DNA of 64,000 bases. Origin: Moellerella wisconsensis ATCC 35017. GTDB taxonomy: Bacteria; Pseudomonadota; Gammaproteobacteria; Enterobacterales; Enterobacteriaceae. Shown piece by piece: positions 27,156-35,617 of the stretch. Every line of letters starts with the position of its first letter. Position 1 is the first letter of the stretch. The DNA is taken from the NCBI RefSeq assembly GCF_001294465.1, contig NZ_LGAA01000018.1, forward strand, positions 124,001-188,000, written 5' to 3'. The notes below the pieces were generated by a model. That model was given only the letters and a program-made list of their open reading frames with translations, ran no database searches and had not been told where the DNA came from. A program made the translations under genes and the position numbers.

Positions 27156-27743
27156 TTACCACTGCCAACGAAGCCAAGCAAATAATACGTTACCATTATT
27201 ATAGGTACCCGGAACATAGGTAGCTTGAAATGCTAGGCGATTGTATTCAACCGAAACTAAAGGTAAAGGCAGTGGTATTGGAATATAGTTATATTCATGG
27301 CGAGCCGTGATACTTAAGGTAAAACCGGCGCCCATACGAAAGCCGTCTATATCTCCGGGGATCCACATTTTCTGGAAGCCATAACCTATAATCGGTTCGA
27401 CTTTGTCATTCGAATCCATAAACGCCATTGCATAAAGAGAATGCCAATCATTATCTTCATCATAGCGATATTTACCTAGCCCTAAACCCCAAGGGGTCTC
27501 ATTATATCTATCGGTTTTTTTCTTATCATACGTCAAGCGGTTATGCCAAGTTAGTGCCGGTAAATAGACCTCATATTCAGGAGAATCCCATGTTTTACTG
27601 ACATTGCTGGTAAATTTATCCCACAATCCCGGCGTATTTATTGATGCTGGGGCAACGTCTGAAGTGGAAGATGCGGAACAAGTAGCCGAACTTAACCAGA
27701 TAGTTGAACTCGCCGCTAGGATCACCCAATTTTTTACAGTCAT
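27156..27743 (-). CDS. pagP: lipid A palmitoyltransferase PagP
   Basis: PagP is an outer-membrane 8-strand beta-barrel that moves palmitate from phospholipid to lipid A, giving resistance to cationic peptides. From the ATG at 27743 the protein has 195 residues with a signal peptide of about 24. The catalytic residues are His67 (TWHNRL), Asp110 and Ser111 (AMAFMDS). VPGTYNNGNVLFAWLRWQW forms the C-terminal strand. An earlier ATG at 27767 is in frame but has a poorer ribosome site. PhoP control is known in relatives but was not visible here. Confidence 0.93.
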   Translation of the reverse strand: MTVKNWVILAASSTIWLSSATCSASSTSDVAPASINTPGLWDKFTSNVSKTWDSPEYEVYLPALTWHNRLTYDKKKTDRYNETPWGLGLGKYRYDEDNDWHSLYAMAFMDSNDKVEPIIGYGFQKMWIPGDIDGFRMGAGFTLSITARHEYNYIPIPLPLPLVSVEYNRLAFQATYVPGTYNNGNVLFAWLRWQW

Positions 27744-27767
27744 TACAATTCCAATATACGTTAACAC

Positions 27768-28357
27768 ATCACGTGTTTTTCATCTCTTACCCTAAAAAAT
27801 CCTTTGGACAAAATGTATGTTAAAACAATCAGCAATGGCATTAAAAAATATTATATCGAGCTATAATAACATTTTTTTAAAAAGTGAAAACTAATACATT
27901 ATTCATTATAAGAAAAATCTTAGATTATATATGTATTGATTCTCTATTTTTGATTTTTTCAGATTATGAATTTTTAACCTTAATAAGGAGTTAGTACAGC
28001 TGATAGTACTGAAAATAGCTAGTATACCGACTAGATAGAGGTTGATGATAGGCTAATATCAATGAGTAATAATCTCATAGTTTCTCTAGGTTATTTTTTT
28101 GTGTGACTGTAAATAATATTATTTAAATGAGTAAAATTTAAAAAGAAGAGTGTTTTAGTATCATTTTATCTTGAGTTTATTATAGCGCAACGAGCTAAAT
28201 ATAAAGTAATTATATTTGACGACAGATAAATTAATATAATATTAATTATATTTTTATTGGGTTAAATGTATTTGATTTTACCCGCTGGTTTGCGCTGATA
28301 ATTAATGCGATACTAATCCGCATATTTTCTGCTTTTGCCAAAAATGGTAGAGCATTT
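27768..28357. other. AT-rich gap between pagP and the TPP riboswitch
   Basis: The two promoters diverge from this 590-base gap. No gene or clear repeat is seen. AGGAGTTAGTAC at about 27984 is not followed by a usable frame. Confidence 0.4.
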
Positions 28358-28427
28358 GACTCGGGGCGCCTTAAGGCTGAGATGAACCCGTATTACCTGA
28401 TCTGGATAATGCCAGCGTAGGGAAGTC
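28358..28427 (+). promoter_or_regulatory. TPP riboswitch (THI element)
   Basis: The conserved core is complete: GGGGCGCC, then GGCTGAGATGAACCCG, then ACCTGATCTGGATAATGCCAGC and GTAGGGAA. P1 is closed by GACT/AGTC. Binding of thiamine pyrophosphate should switch off thiD, 94 bases downstream; release of ribosome-site sequestration is the usual mechanism in relatives. Confidence 0.96.
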
Positions 28428-28520
28428 GGTGAACTGGGTATCATTTTCCTTGCCAAATCATCACTCCTTAGCTGCATTTAAGTTACTAATACTTATAATC
28501 CGCATTTAAGGAGAAATATA

Positions 28521-29318
28521 GTGAGAATTAATGCATTAACCATCGCTGGAACCGATCCTAGTGGTGGTGCCGGGATCCAAGCCGATTTAAAAACCTTTTC
28601 GGCCCTTGGTGCATACGGAACCTCAGTGATTACGGCGCTGGTGGCGCAAAATACCCAAGGGGTCCAAGCGGTCTACGATATTTCTTCCGAGTTTTTTGCG
28701 ACTCAGCTCGCATCCGTTTTGTCAGATGTGCGAATCGATAGCGCAAAAATTGGAATGCTCTCGAATAGCCAAAATATTGCTGTTCTTGTTAGTGCCTTAA
28801 GACGCTATCCTATCCCTTATGTTGTCCTTGATACCGTTATGGTTGCAAAAAGTGGTGATCCACTATTATCTCCTGATGCTATAAGCACTATGGTGAGCCA
28901 CCTTCTGCCGTTGGTCTCATTAATTACCCCTAATCTACCGGAGGCTGCGGCATTATTGGCGACTTCTGTTGCCACGAATGAAAATGAAATGAAAATACAA
29001 GGGAGGATGCTGCTAGCAACAGGTTGCCAAGCGGTATTAATGAAAGGGGGACATTTGAATGAAACAGAAAGTCCAGATTGGTTATTTACTGCACAAGGCG
29101 AATGGCGGTTTTCCGCACCGCGTATCAATACCGTGAATACTCATGGAACTGGTTGTACGTTATCAGCAGCACTTGCAGCATTACGACCTAAATTTAGTAA
29201 CTGGCAAACGACATTGCCGGTGGCTAAAAATTATTTACAACAGGCTTTATTAATGGCGGACTCATTAGAAGTGGGACAGGGTATTGGACCAGTCCATCAC
29301 TTTCACCAATGGTGGTAA
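28521..29318 (+). CDS. thiD: HMP kinase / HMP-phosphate kinase ThiD
   Basis: ThiD phosphorylates hydroxymethylpyrimidine twice to HMP-PP for thiamine synthesis and salvage. The 265 residues match E. coli (266). Motifs are [18 protein letters not shown] at the start and [15 protein letters not shown] for the catalytic glycine/cysteine loop. The GTG start has an AAGGAG site. A TPP riboswitch precedes it directly. In E. coli the riboswitch serves thiM-thiD, but thiM is absent here, so the gene appears to be alone. Confidence 0.95.
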   Translation: MRINALTIAGTDPSGGAGIQADLKTFSALGAYGTSVITALVAQNTQGVQAVYDISSEFFATQLASVLSDVRIDSAKIGMLSNSQNIAVLVSALRRYPIPYVVLDTVMVAKSGDPLLSPDAISTMVSHLLPLVSLITPNLPEAAALLATSVATNENEMKIQGRMLLATGCQAVLMKGGHLNETESPDWLFTAQGEWRFSAPRINTVNTHGTGCTLSAALAALRPKFSNWQTTLPVAKNYLQQALLMADSLEVGQGIGPVHHFHQWW

Positions 29319-29327
29319 TTAACTATA

Positions 29328-29368
29328 TGTGTTGGAGAATAATAAATGGAACCATAAACTCCAACACA
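29328..29368. repeat. 10-bp inverted repeat after thiD
   Basis: TGTGTTGGAG at 29328-29337 pairs with CTCCAACACA at 29359-29368 across a 21-base loop. Neither side has a T run, so it is not a standard terminator, but it could stabilise the 3' end of the thiD mRNA. Confidence 0.55.
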
Positions 29369-29452
29369 CAATAGCGTTAAAACTAAATAAATCGCAGTAA
29401 AACAAGCGCTAAAAACCACAAAAAGTAGCGATGAAAATGCGTACTGCACTAT

Positions 29453-30352
29453 CTAGGATAATAGGTCACATTGTGGCGGTAACCGACAGCTAATAACGTT
29501 AGGTAAAATCTCAAAGCGGAACGTTTCACCAGATAGTGGTTCGCCATCGAGATTAAATACCATTTTATGCGGAGAATGAATTTTTATCCATGAACTTGTT
29601 CTGCGGACAATACTGTCATTTTTTTCGGGGTTAAATAGATTATTGACGATAGCCGGGATTATCTCACGGGCAGGGATCAATAGAAGGTCTAATTTTCCAT
29701 CATCGATTAATGCGTTTGGAGTTAGTACTTGTCCGCCACCAGCTTGTCGACCATTACCAATACCGATAACCAAGGTTTCGCCTTCCCAATTGAAATCTTC
29801 GGCTTCGACGCGACAAATATCTGTTTTTAGTGTATCCGGTCTAAATAGCCCGTTGACAAAATAGGCCATCCCTCCTAGCGCAGATTTGAGAGCAGCAGGG
29901 GTTTCTGTTGTTATACGGGCGCCAAAACCACCAGTCGCCATATTGACGAAATAAAAGTCATCATTAACTTTAGCTAAGTCGATAAGGGTTGTTTTTCCTT
30001 TAATTGCTAAAGCTAAAGCATTGTCGATTTCACGTGGGATCCCCGCACTGGTGGCGAAGTCATTAGCAGTACCGAGCGGTAGAATAGCGAGAGTAGGTCT
30101 TGAGCTACTCTGGCAGCGCATTAGGGCGGTAGCTACGGCATTAATAGTTCCATCACCACCACCAGCAATAACTGTGTCTATACCCCTGCTCACGGCCTCG
30201 TCGATAAAGCGGGTTAAATCATCAGGTTCCCAAGAGACACGAACGAGAATATTTGCACCCTCATGACGTAATTTCTCTACCGCACTACGCACTTCGGGAT
30301 TCGTTGCATTTGGAGCAAATATAATCAGCATGCTGATATTTGAATTCTCCAT
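29453..30352 (-). CDS. yegS: lipid kinase YegS
   Basis: A diacylglycerol-kinase-fold enzyme; E. coli YegS phosphorylates phosphatidylglycerol in vitro. The nucleotide loop AGGGDGTINAV and the LGTANDFATS motif are intact, as is the C-terminal FNLDGEPLSGE. From the ATG at 30352 the protein has 299 residues, exactly the E. coli length, and an AGAGGT site precedes it; the ATG seven codons upstream is less likely. cyaR and yegQ lie upstream on the same strand. Confidence 0.94.
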   Translation of the reverse strand: MENSNISMLIIFAPNATNPEVRSAVEKLRHEGANILVRVSWEPDDLTRFIDEAVSRGIDTVIAGGGDGTINAVATALMRCQSSSRPTLAILPLGTANDFATSAGIPREIDNALALAIKGKTTLIDLAKVNDDFYFVNMATGGFGARITTETPAALKSALGGMAYFVNGLFRPDTLKTDICRVEAEDFNWEGETLVIGIGNGRQAGGGQVLTPNALIDDGKLDLLLIPAREIIPAIVNNLFNPEKNDSIVRRTSSWIKIHSPHKMVFNLDGEPLSGETFRFEILPNVISCRLPPQCDLLS

Positions 30353-30611
30353 ATTTAACCTCTTTTTATACATGGATTTAATGGCGACAGGGCAGAATTA
30401 GACCTGATTATTCTTTTACTATAGATGGTTATATTGCGTGAGATAAATTTATTTTGCTAATAATGATTAAAATAGCCTTTAAATAGAGTCGCTAAAAATA
30501 ATGATTAGAAGTGTAACTTAAAATTTAGTTCAAGGAGAAGGAGAAAGAACGTTGGAAAAATAAGCCGGGAGCTAATGATGGATAAAACGAATTGTGGGTA
30601 AAGTAAACAGA

Positions 30612-30701
30612 TAAAAGAAATGGCCAGCCCAAGGGAGATTGGGCTAGCCAAGGAGGTGGTTCCTAGTCTTAATCTATGACTTTATAGTTCTTAATTTTCG
30701 T
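30612..30701 (-). ncRNA. cyaR: small regulatory RNA CyaR
   Basis: On the minus strand a TATAAT box at 30707-30712 leads to an RNA of about 90 bases. It contains AGGAACCACCTCCTTGGC and AATCTCCCTTGGGC, the hallmark blocks of CyaR. The terminator stem TGGC-x-AGCCCAA/TTGGGCT-x-GCCA is followed by TTTCTTTT. CyaR is an Hfq-dependent RNA that represses ompX, luxS and nadE by base-pairing through the CCACCUCCUU segment. As in E. coli it lies next to yegQ. A CRP site is well placed upstream. Confidence 0.9.
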
Positions 30702-30733
30702 TGAGGATTATAGGACAAGCAGATATTGATTGA

Positions 30734-30749
30734 TGTGATCTATGGCAAA
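30734..30749. promoter_or_regulatory. CRP site for cyaR
   Basis: TGTGA-TCTATG-GCAAA has one perfect CRP half-site (TGTGA) and a degenerate other half. Its centre is 40-41 bases upstream of the predicted cyaR start, the class II activation position. CyaR is known to be CRP-activated in E. coli. Confidence 0.65.
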
Positions 30750-30762
30750 AATTTGCATATTA

Positions 30763-31472
30763 GTTATAAGTTGAGTGTATGAATTTATAATATTGCTGAA
30801 TTATTCAATATCAATGTAATGACTATTCTACTGGCAAACTCAGCCTATGTTGGGCTTGCCGATTTGCATGTAATCTTTTATTTCTATCCGCTATGAGGGG
30901 ACGGTAATATATAAGTTAAGCTAATTGTATTCTCCACAGGGAATTGTATCGAGGGATTCAATGAAGGTTACAGCTCTAGCTATGCTGTTGTTGTCCTTAA
31001 TGATAAACGCAAGCAGAGCAAACTGATTCAGGCATAAACTACAGAACAAGTCGGTTTTAACAAGTAGAGATAGTCCATAATTTTGAGAATAAGCCTGAAT
31101 CAACAAAGCTCGAGATATCATTAAAATGCTTACTTTTTTGGGCACGGGCTTCATGTGATGAAGCGCAATTGGATTGGGGCTCTGTAAAAATCGTGAGAGG
31201 ATGATCGCTACCGTATTAATTAAGTTACCTTAGCTTCGCTACCGTAACTCAGCTATCAGTAGCTTTTTCTGAGTACCTAAGACGCGCTATTTTTAGTCAA
31301 TTATTCAAGTAAGCCGATAAAATCAAAATAGGGATTAGCGTATTGGGGGTTAATGTTATGAGCTATTAAGGGTCATCAACAAGCAAGTCGATAGACTCAA
31401 CAAAATCCGGCCTCAGTTATTCTTACGCGGGTTCAAAAAGAGAGCTTTAACAGTAAATGGAAATGGTTGAAT
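30763..31472. other. gene-free region between cyaR and yegQ with possible IS debris
   Basis: No intact gene. A hairpin GGCAAACTCAG/TTGGGCTTGCC (one mismatch) lies at about 30833-30860 without a good T run. On the + strand, short coding-like pieces occur: NCIEGFNEGYSSSYAVVVLN at about 30943-31002, and DEAQLDWGSVKIV at about 31157-31195. The latter recalls the AQVDWG motif of IS21-type transposases. Stops interrupt both, so this may be an old insertion; the evidence is thin. Confidence 0.25.
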
Positions 31473-31505
31473 CCTTTAGATCAGACAAAAGGTCTGATCT
31501 AAAGG
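31473..31505. repeat. perfect 14-bp inverted repeat
   Basis: CCTTTAGATCAGAC at 31473-31486 pairs with GTCTGATCTAAAGG at 31492-31505, with a 5-base loop. No T run follows on either strand, so it is not a typical terminator. It could be a DNA-binding site or a mobile-element end. Confidence 0.8.
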
Positions 31506-31516
31506 GAAATAATACT

Positions 31517-31565
31517 AATAAAAAGCCATCGCATTAGCTTCTGTATTCAGAATATTGCGATGGCT
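31517..31565 (-). terminator. yegQ terminator
   Basis: On the minus strand AGCCATCGC pairs with GCGATGGCT and is followed by TTTTTATTAG. The loop contains an inner TTCTG/CAGAA stem. It lies 70 bases after the yegQ stop. Confidence 0.82.
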
Positions 31566-31634
31566 AATATGTGCTCGTAAAGTTAATCACTTTAAAGTAC
31601 ACAGGCTAAAATACCTATGTGCTGAAAATTATTC

Positions 31635-32999
31635 TTATGCCGCCGAGTGTGGATCACGGGTAGTAGTACCCGGTAAGTTTCTGATCAGCAAACCAAATTC
31701 GAGATTAAAATCTTCAGGAATAGGTAAATAAACAATATGCCCATTTCCTGGTGCAACATCAATGGCTTCACCTTTACGATTCGCCAGTGTTTCTAATGTG
31801 AATACTACGTTGCCAGCTGGCGTCATTAATTCCAAGCTGTCGCCGAGGCTGAATTTATTTTTTACGTCGACTTCGGCTAATCCATTAACACGTTTACCGG
31901 TTAATTCACCGACAAATTGCTGGGTGTCAGAGACCGAATAACCATATTCATAAGTTTGGTAGGAATCATGGGTATGACGACGTAAAAAGCCCTCGGTATA
32001 GCCACGATGCGCTAATCCTTCAAGTGTGGTAAGTAATGATGCATCGAAAGGTTTGCCTGCGGCGGCATCATCAATTGCACGGCGATAGACCTGTGCTGTA
32101 CGAGCGCAGTAGTAGAATGATTTTGTCCGGCCTTCAATTTTTAGTGAATGTACGCCCATTTGAGTTAGTTTTTCAACATGCTCAATGGCACGTAAATCTT
32201 TAGAATTCATGATGTAAGTGCCGTGTTCATCTTCAAAAGCCGTCATGTATTCGCCCGGACGTTTAGCTTCTTCAATCATAAAAACTTTATCGGTAGGTGC
32301 ACCCGCGCCGAGGGTTGGCTGAATATTTTTGACTGCAATCGGTTCATGTTGGTGAACAATATTACCAACATCATCTTCTTTGCCTTCTTCGACTTTATAT
32401 TCCCAGCGACAGGCATTGGTGCAAGTCCCTTGGTTAGGGTCACGTTTATTGATATAGCCAGAGAGCAAACAGCGGCCAGAATAGGCCATACATAATGCAC
32501 CGTGAACAAAAATTTCCAATTCAATCTCAGGCACATGCTGGCGAATATCGGCAATTTCTTCGAGAGAAAGCTCACGGGATAAAATAACCCGCGTCAGTCC
32601 CATTTGATGCCAGAATTTTACCGTAGCCCAGTTCACCGCGTTGGCTTGTACCGAAAGATGAATATCCATGTTCGGAAAAGCTTCACGTACCATCATAATC
32701 AGTCCTGGATCGGACATAATTAATGCGTCTGGAGCCATTTCTATCACTGGCGTAAGGTCACGAATAAAGGTTTTTAATTTGGCATTGTGAGGGGCAATAT
32801 TGACCACAACATAGAATTTTTTACCTAATTCATGAGCTTCTGCGATACCTTTAGCCAAATTTTCGTGATTGAATTCGTTATTACGCACACGCAAGCTATA
32901 ACGCGGCTGTCCCGCATATACGGCATCTGCACCGTAAGCGAACGCATAACGCATGTTTTTGAGTGAACCTGCTGGGGATAATAATTCTGGTTTAAACAT
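31635..32999 (-). CDS. yegQ: tRNA hydroxylation protein TrhP (YegQ), U32 family
   Basis: TrhP (YegQ) takes part in forming 5-hydroxyuridine at position 34 of several tRNAs, the step before cmo5U, probably using prephenate. The 454 residues match E. coli. The U32 signature EIFVHGALCMAYSGRCLLSG is present, and the cysteines of GALCMAYSGRC and TCTNAC probably hold an iron-sulfur cluster. The start MFKPELLSPAGS is typical for the family. It is transcribed alone toward cyaR. Confidence 0.95.
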   Translation of the reverse strand: MFKPELLSPAGSLKNMRYAFAYGADAVYAGQPRYSLRVRNNEFNHENLAKGIAEAHELGKKFYVVVNIAPHNAKLKTFIRDLTPVIEMAPDALIMSDPGLIMMVREAFPNMDIHLSVQANAVNWATVKFWHQMGLTRVILSRELSLEEIADIRQHVPEIELEIFVHGALCMAYSGRCLLSGYINKRDPNQGTCTNACRWEYKVEEGKEDDVGNIVHQHEPIAVKNIQPTLGAGAPTDKVFMIEEAKRPGEYMTAFEDEHGTYIMNSKDLRAIEHVEKLTQMGVHSLKIEGRTKSFYYCARTAQVYRRAIDDAAAGKPFDASLLTTLEGLAHRGYTEGFLRRHTHDSYQTYEYGYSVSDTQQFVGELTGKRVNGLAEVDVKNKFSLGDSLELMTPAGNVVFTLETLANRKGEAIDVAPGNGHIVYLPIPEDFNLEFGLLIRNLPGTTTRDPHSAA

Positions 33000-33161
33000 G
33001 ATAATTCTCGGTCTGATAACAAGTCAGGGCTTACCGGATTGATAAGCTTTTAAGGAGGCAGATTCTAGCGCGTTATCGAGAAAATGCCAAATAAACCCTG
33101 CAAACAGTACGCGTATAAAAATAGCGAATTTATGGATCCACAATAAATTATTGGCGCTGCT

Positions 33162-33872
33162 TTATTCGTCGGATTCATTTTCAACTTCATCCCAACGGTA
33201 TCCCAGTCCATAAATTGAACGAATGAAAGTTCGAGTATTGTCTAACGAGTTAAGTTTTCGGCGTAGATTTTTGATATGGCTATCAATAGTTCGGTCAGTA
33301 ACTACACGATGATCATCATAAAGAATATCCAGTAGTTGATCTCGAGAGAATACGGTCCCAGGATTATCGGCAAAGTTTTTAATTAGACGAAACTCCGCTG
33401 GAGTTAACTCGAGTTGTTTATCTTGATAGCGAACTTGATAAGCTATTTCGTCGATAGTCAGTTTTTCATCGGAGGCTAAAAACGTATCATGGCGTACACA
33501 ACGGCGTAAAATGGTTTTAACGCGAGCGACAACTTCCCGCGGGCTAAAGGGTTTGCAAATGTAGTCATCTGCGCCGATTTCTAAGCCAAGTAAGCGATCC
33601 ACTTCTTCTGTTTTTGCGGTCACCATAATAACTGGGATTTGACTAAATTTGCGTAGCGCTTGGCAAATTGAAATACCATCTAAGCCCGGTAGCATTAAAT
33701 CGAGTAAGATAATATCTGGCTGGTGGTTTTTGACATAGTCAATCACTTGGTCACCACGTAACAGCCATGCGGGCTGATAACCTGCGGCATGCAGATAATC
33801 ATACAATAATTGACCCAATTTCGGTTCATCTTCGACGATTAGCACGTTGGCTGAGGTGATTGAACTGTTCAT
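33162..33872 (-). CDS. baeR: response regulator BaeR
   Basis: An OmpR-family regulator with the receiver domain first (phospho-acceptor Asp58 in ILLDLMLPG, Lys in YICKPFSP) and a winged-helix DNA-binding domain last ([23 protein letters not shown]). With BaeS it activates mdtABC and spy in response to envelope damage, indole and metals. The 236 residues match E. coli. Unlike E. coli, it is separated from baeS by 242 bases, which may contain its own promoter. Confidence 0.95.
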   Translation of the reverse strand: MNSSITSANVLIVEDEPKLGQLLYDYLHAAGYQPAWLLRGDQVIDYVKNHQPDIILLDLMLPGLDGISICQALRKFSQIPVIMVTAKTEEVDRLLGLEIGADDYICKPFSPREVVARVKTILRRCVRHDTFLASDEKLTIDEIAYQVRYQDKQLELTPAEFRLIKNFADNPGTVFSRDQLLDILYDDHRVVTDRTIDSHIKNLRRKLNSLDNTRTFIRSIYGLGYRWDEVENESDE

Positions 33873-34114
33873 ACTCAGTGAGTTTCCATATTAAGTTAGC
33901 TATCTTTAGCTATATTTATACTTAGCTATATAAAGAAAGCGGCTATACAAAGTGACAAGCTTAAACGGTGATACGTTTATCATTAGGTATCTGCTAACTA
34001 CAGTTTCTGACAACATATCGTTGTACATAGCGTTTAGGGTGCCTGAGTCATCACCAGCATAGCTGGTGTATTCAGATCACTAAAGTACAGCCTAATTTCA
34101 ACTATGATCGTATT
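33873..34114. promoter_or_regulatory. extra spacer between baeS and baeR with repeats
   Basis: In E. coli baeS and baeR are adjacent. Here 242 bases intervene. Just upstream of baeR, TTAGCTAT occurs three times (33896-33903, 33906-33913, 33922-33929), mixed with -10-like TATA sequences. A perfect hairpin CACCAGC/GCTGGTG lies at 34052-34068. This could hold an internal promoter with operator repeats plus an attenuating hairpin. Confidence 0.45.
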
Positions 34115-34126
34115 TCAACTATGATC
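34095..34126. repeat. 15-bp tandem duplication at the baeS stop
   Basis: ATTTCAACTATGATC occurs at 34095-34109 and again at 34112-34126, two bases apart. The second copy covers the last baeS codons and stop, so the first copy is a duplicate of the gene end. Confidence 0.9.
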
Positions 34127-35617
34127 TAGCATGGTATTTTCTATCGTCATCAGTGGCAAGGTGAGGGTAATACATACTCCACCCAATTCTGAAGGCGAGG
34201 CGCTAATGGTGCCGTTATGTGCTTCGACGATGTTAAAGCAAATGGCTAATCCTAGTCCTGATCCTCCGCTGGCACGGTTGCGTGAAGATTCGGCCCGATA
34301 AAAACGCTCAAAAATTTTATCACATTGCTCGACACTTAAACCGGGGGCGCTGTCTTCCCAGCGTAAAATAAATTGTTGGTGATTAATTTCACCTTGCAGC
34401 CGCAATTGCCCTCCATTGTGGGTATAACGCAAACTGTTTTCTAATAAATTATAGAATAACTGGGTAATACGATCGGGATCAGCCATCACATTAACTTGTT
34501 CTGGTAAGGCTATCTCGAGAGTTAAAGGCTTCTCCGCCAATCGTCTCTGTGCATGGCCGAGTGCAACAGTAATCACTGGTGTTAGATTAATCAATTGTTT
34601 ACGGTAGGCAAGGGAGCCACGATCGGATAATGATAATAGATGTAAATCATTGACCAGCTTGATTAATGTTTCCGTTTCGGCGAGTAATGAATTTAATGTT
34701 TCTGGTGTCGCTTGGCGAATACCATCTTGTACCGCCTCAAGTTCACCGCGCAGTACAGATAGTGGGGTACGCAGTTCATGAGAAATATCAGCCATATAAT
34801 CACGCCGCGTTTGCTCGTTTTTTTCCAGCGTTGAGGCTAAATGATTAAAGTTTTGCGCTAATTTAGCCAGTTCGTCAGGGCCTGAATCAGGCACTCGGGT
34901 AGAAAAATCACCGGCAGCTAATTTTTGGGTTCCTTGCAATAAACGTTTAATCGGCTGTAAAAAGCCGCGTGCTAGAAAATACGTGGCAATTAAGGCCACT
35001 AACAGTGAAATTCCTGCCACTATCCAACTGGTATAGAGTTGCTGAGCATCAAAACGCAAGTCGATTTCTCGGGTTAATCGATTCGTTGAACTAGCGGCAA
35101 CCCAACCAATAATTTTGCCATTATTTAGCTTAATTGGCTCACGTATTGCATCGGGAGGAATAGGTGTTTTACGCCCGTAAAGCGGTTTACTGCGCTTATC
35201 TAATACCCAGAATTGCATCGGCATAGGTTGAGGTGGCGCATTTCTAGGCGCCATTCCAGACATATGCTTATGCCCATTCATTGGGCCATGTTGTCGGCTG
35301 TTTTGGAGGTCATTGCTGGCATGCTGTCCTTGTTCGATAGAACGTAATATACGGAAAAAAGCCCGTTCATCTTTCATTAAAAATTGCCAGCTACCCACCT
35401 CTTGATATTGTTCCGCCAAGGCGTCAGCGATAAGTTTGGTACGCTGTTGGTTATCGGTTTTAATATAGCCGATAAATCCAGATTGAAAGCTCGAACGGAC
35501 ACCAAAGTGCATGATAATAACCAGTAAAATACAGGTGGCAAAGATAGCCAGAAATAAACGCGTTCTTAAACTGGTTAATCGGAGCTGAGTTAATCCTAAT
35601 CGGCGTTTCATAGTCAC
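34115..35617 (-). CDS. baeS: sensor histidine kinase BaeS
   Basis: An inner-membrane sensor kinase with a first helix at about 21-38, a periplasmic sensor region, a second helix at about 199-217, HAMP, dimerisation with His280 in DISHELRTP, and the ATPase domain (GGSGLGLAI). At 500 residues it is longer than E. coli BaeS (467). The extra length lies in the sensor loop, residues about 99-134, which is rich in His and Met (H110, M113, H116, H118, M119, M122, M132, M134). The start overlaps the mdtC stop by 4 bases. Confidence 0.95.
   Translation of the reverse strand: MTMKRRLGLTQLRLTSLRTRLFLAIFATCILLVIIMHFGVRSSFQSGFIGYIKTDNQQRTKLIADALAEQYQEVGSWQFLMKDERAFFRILRSIEQGQHASNDLQNSRQHGPMNGHKHMSGMAPRNAPPQPMPMQFWVLDKRSKPLYGRKTPIPPDAIREPIKLNNGKIIGWVAASSTNRLTREIDLRFDAQQLYTSWIVAGISLLVALIATYFLARGFLQPIKRLLQGTQKLAAGDFSTRVPDSGPDELAKLAQNFNHLASTLEKNEQTRRDYMADISHELRTPLSVLRGELEAVQDGIRQATPETLNSLLAETETLIKLVNDLHLLSLSDRGSLAYRKQLINLTPVITVALGHAQRRLAEKPLTLEIALPEQVNVMADPDRITQLFYNLLENSLRYTHNGGQLRLQGEINHQQFILRWEDSAPGLSVEQCDKIFERFYRAESSRNRASGGSGLGLAICFNIVEAHNGTISASPSELGGVCITLTLPLMTIENTMLDHS

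Noticed and set aside
30921-31154. 77-codon minus-strand frame near cyaR
   Set aside because: Starts without a ribosome site and has no domain; coding-like text is on the opposite strand.
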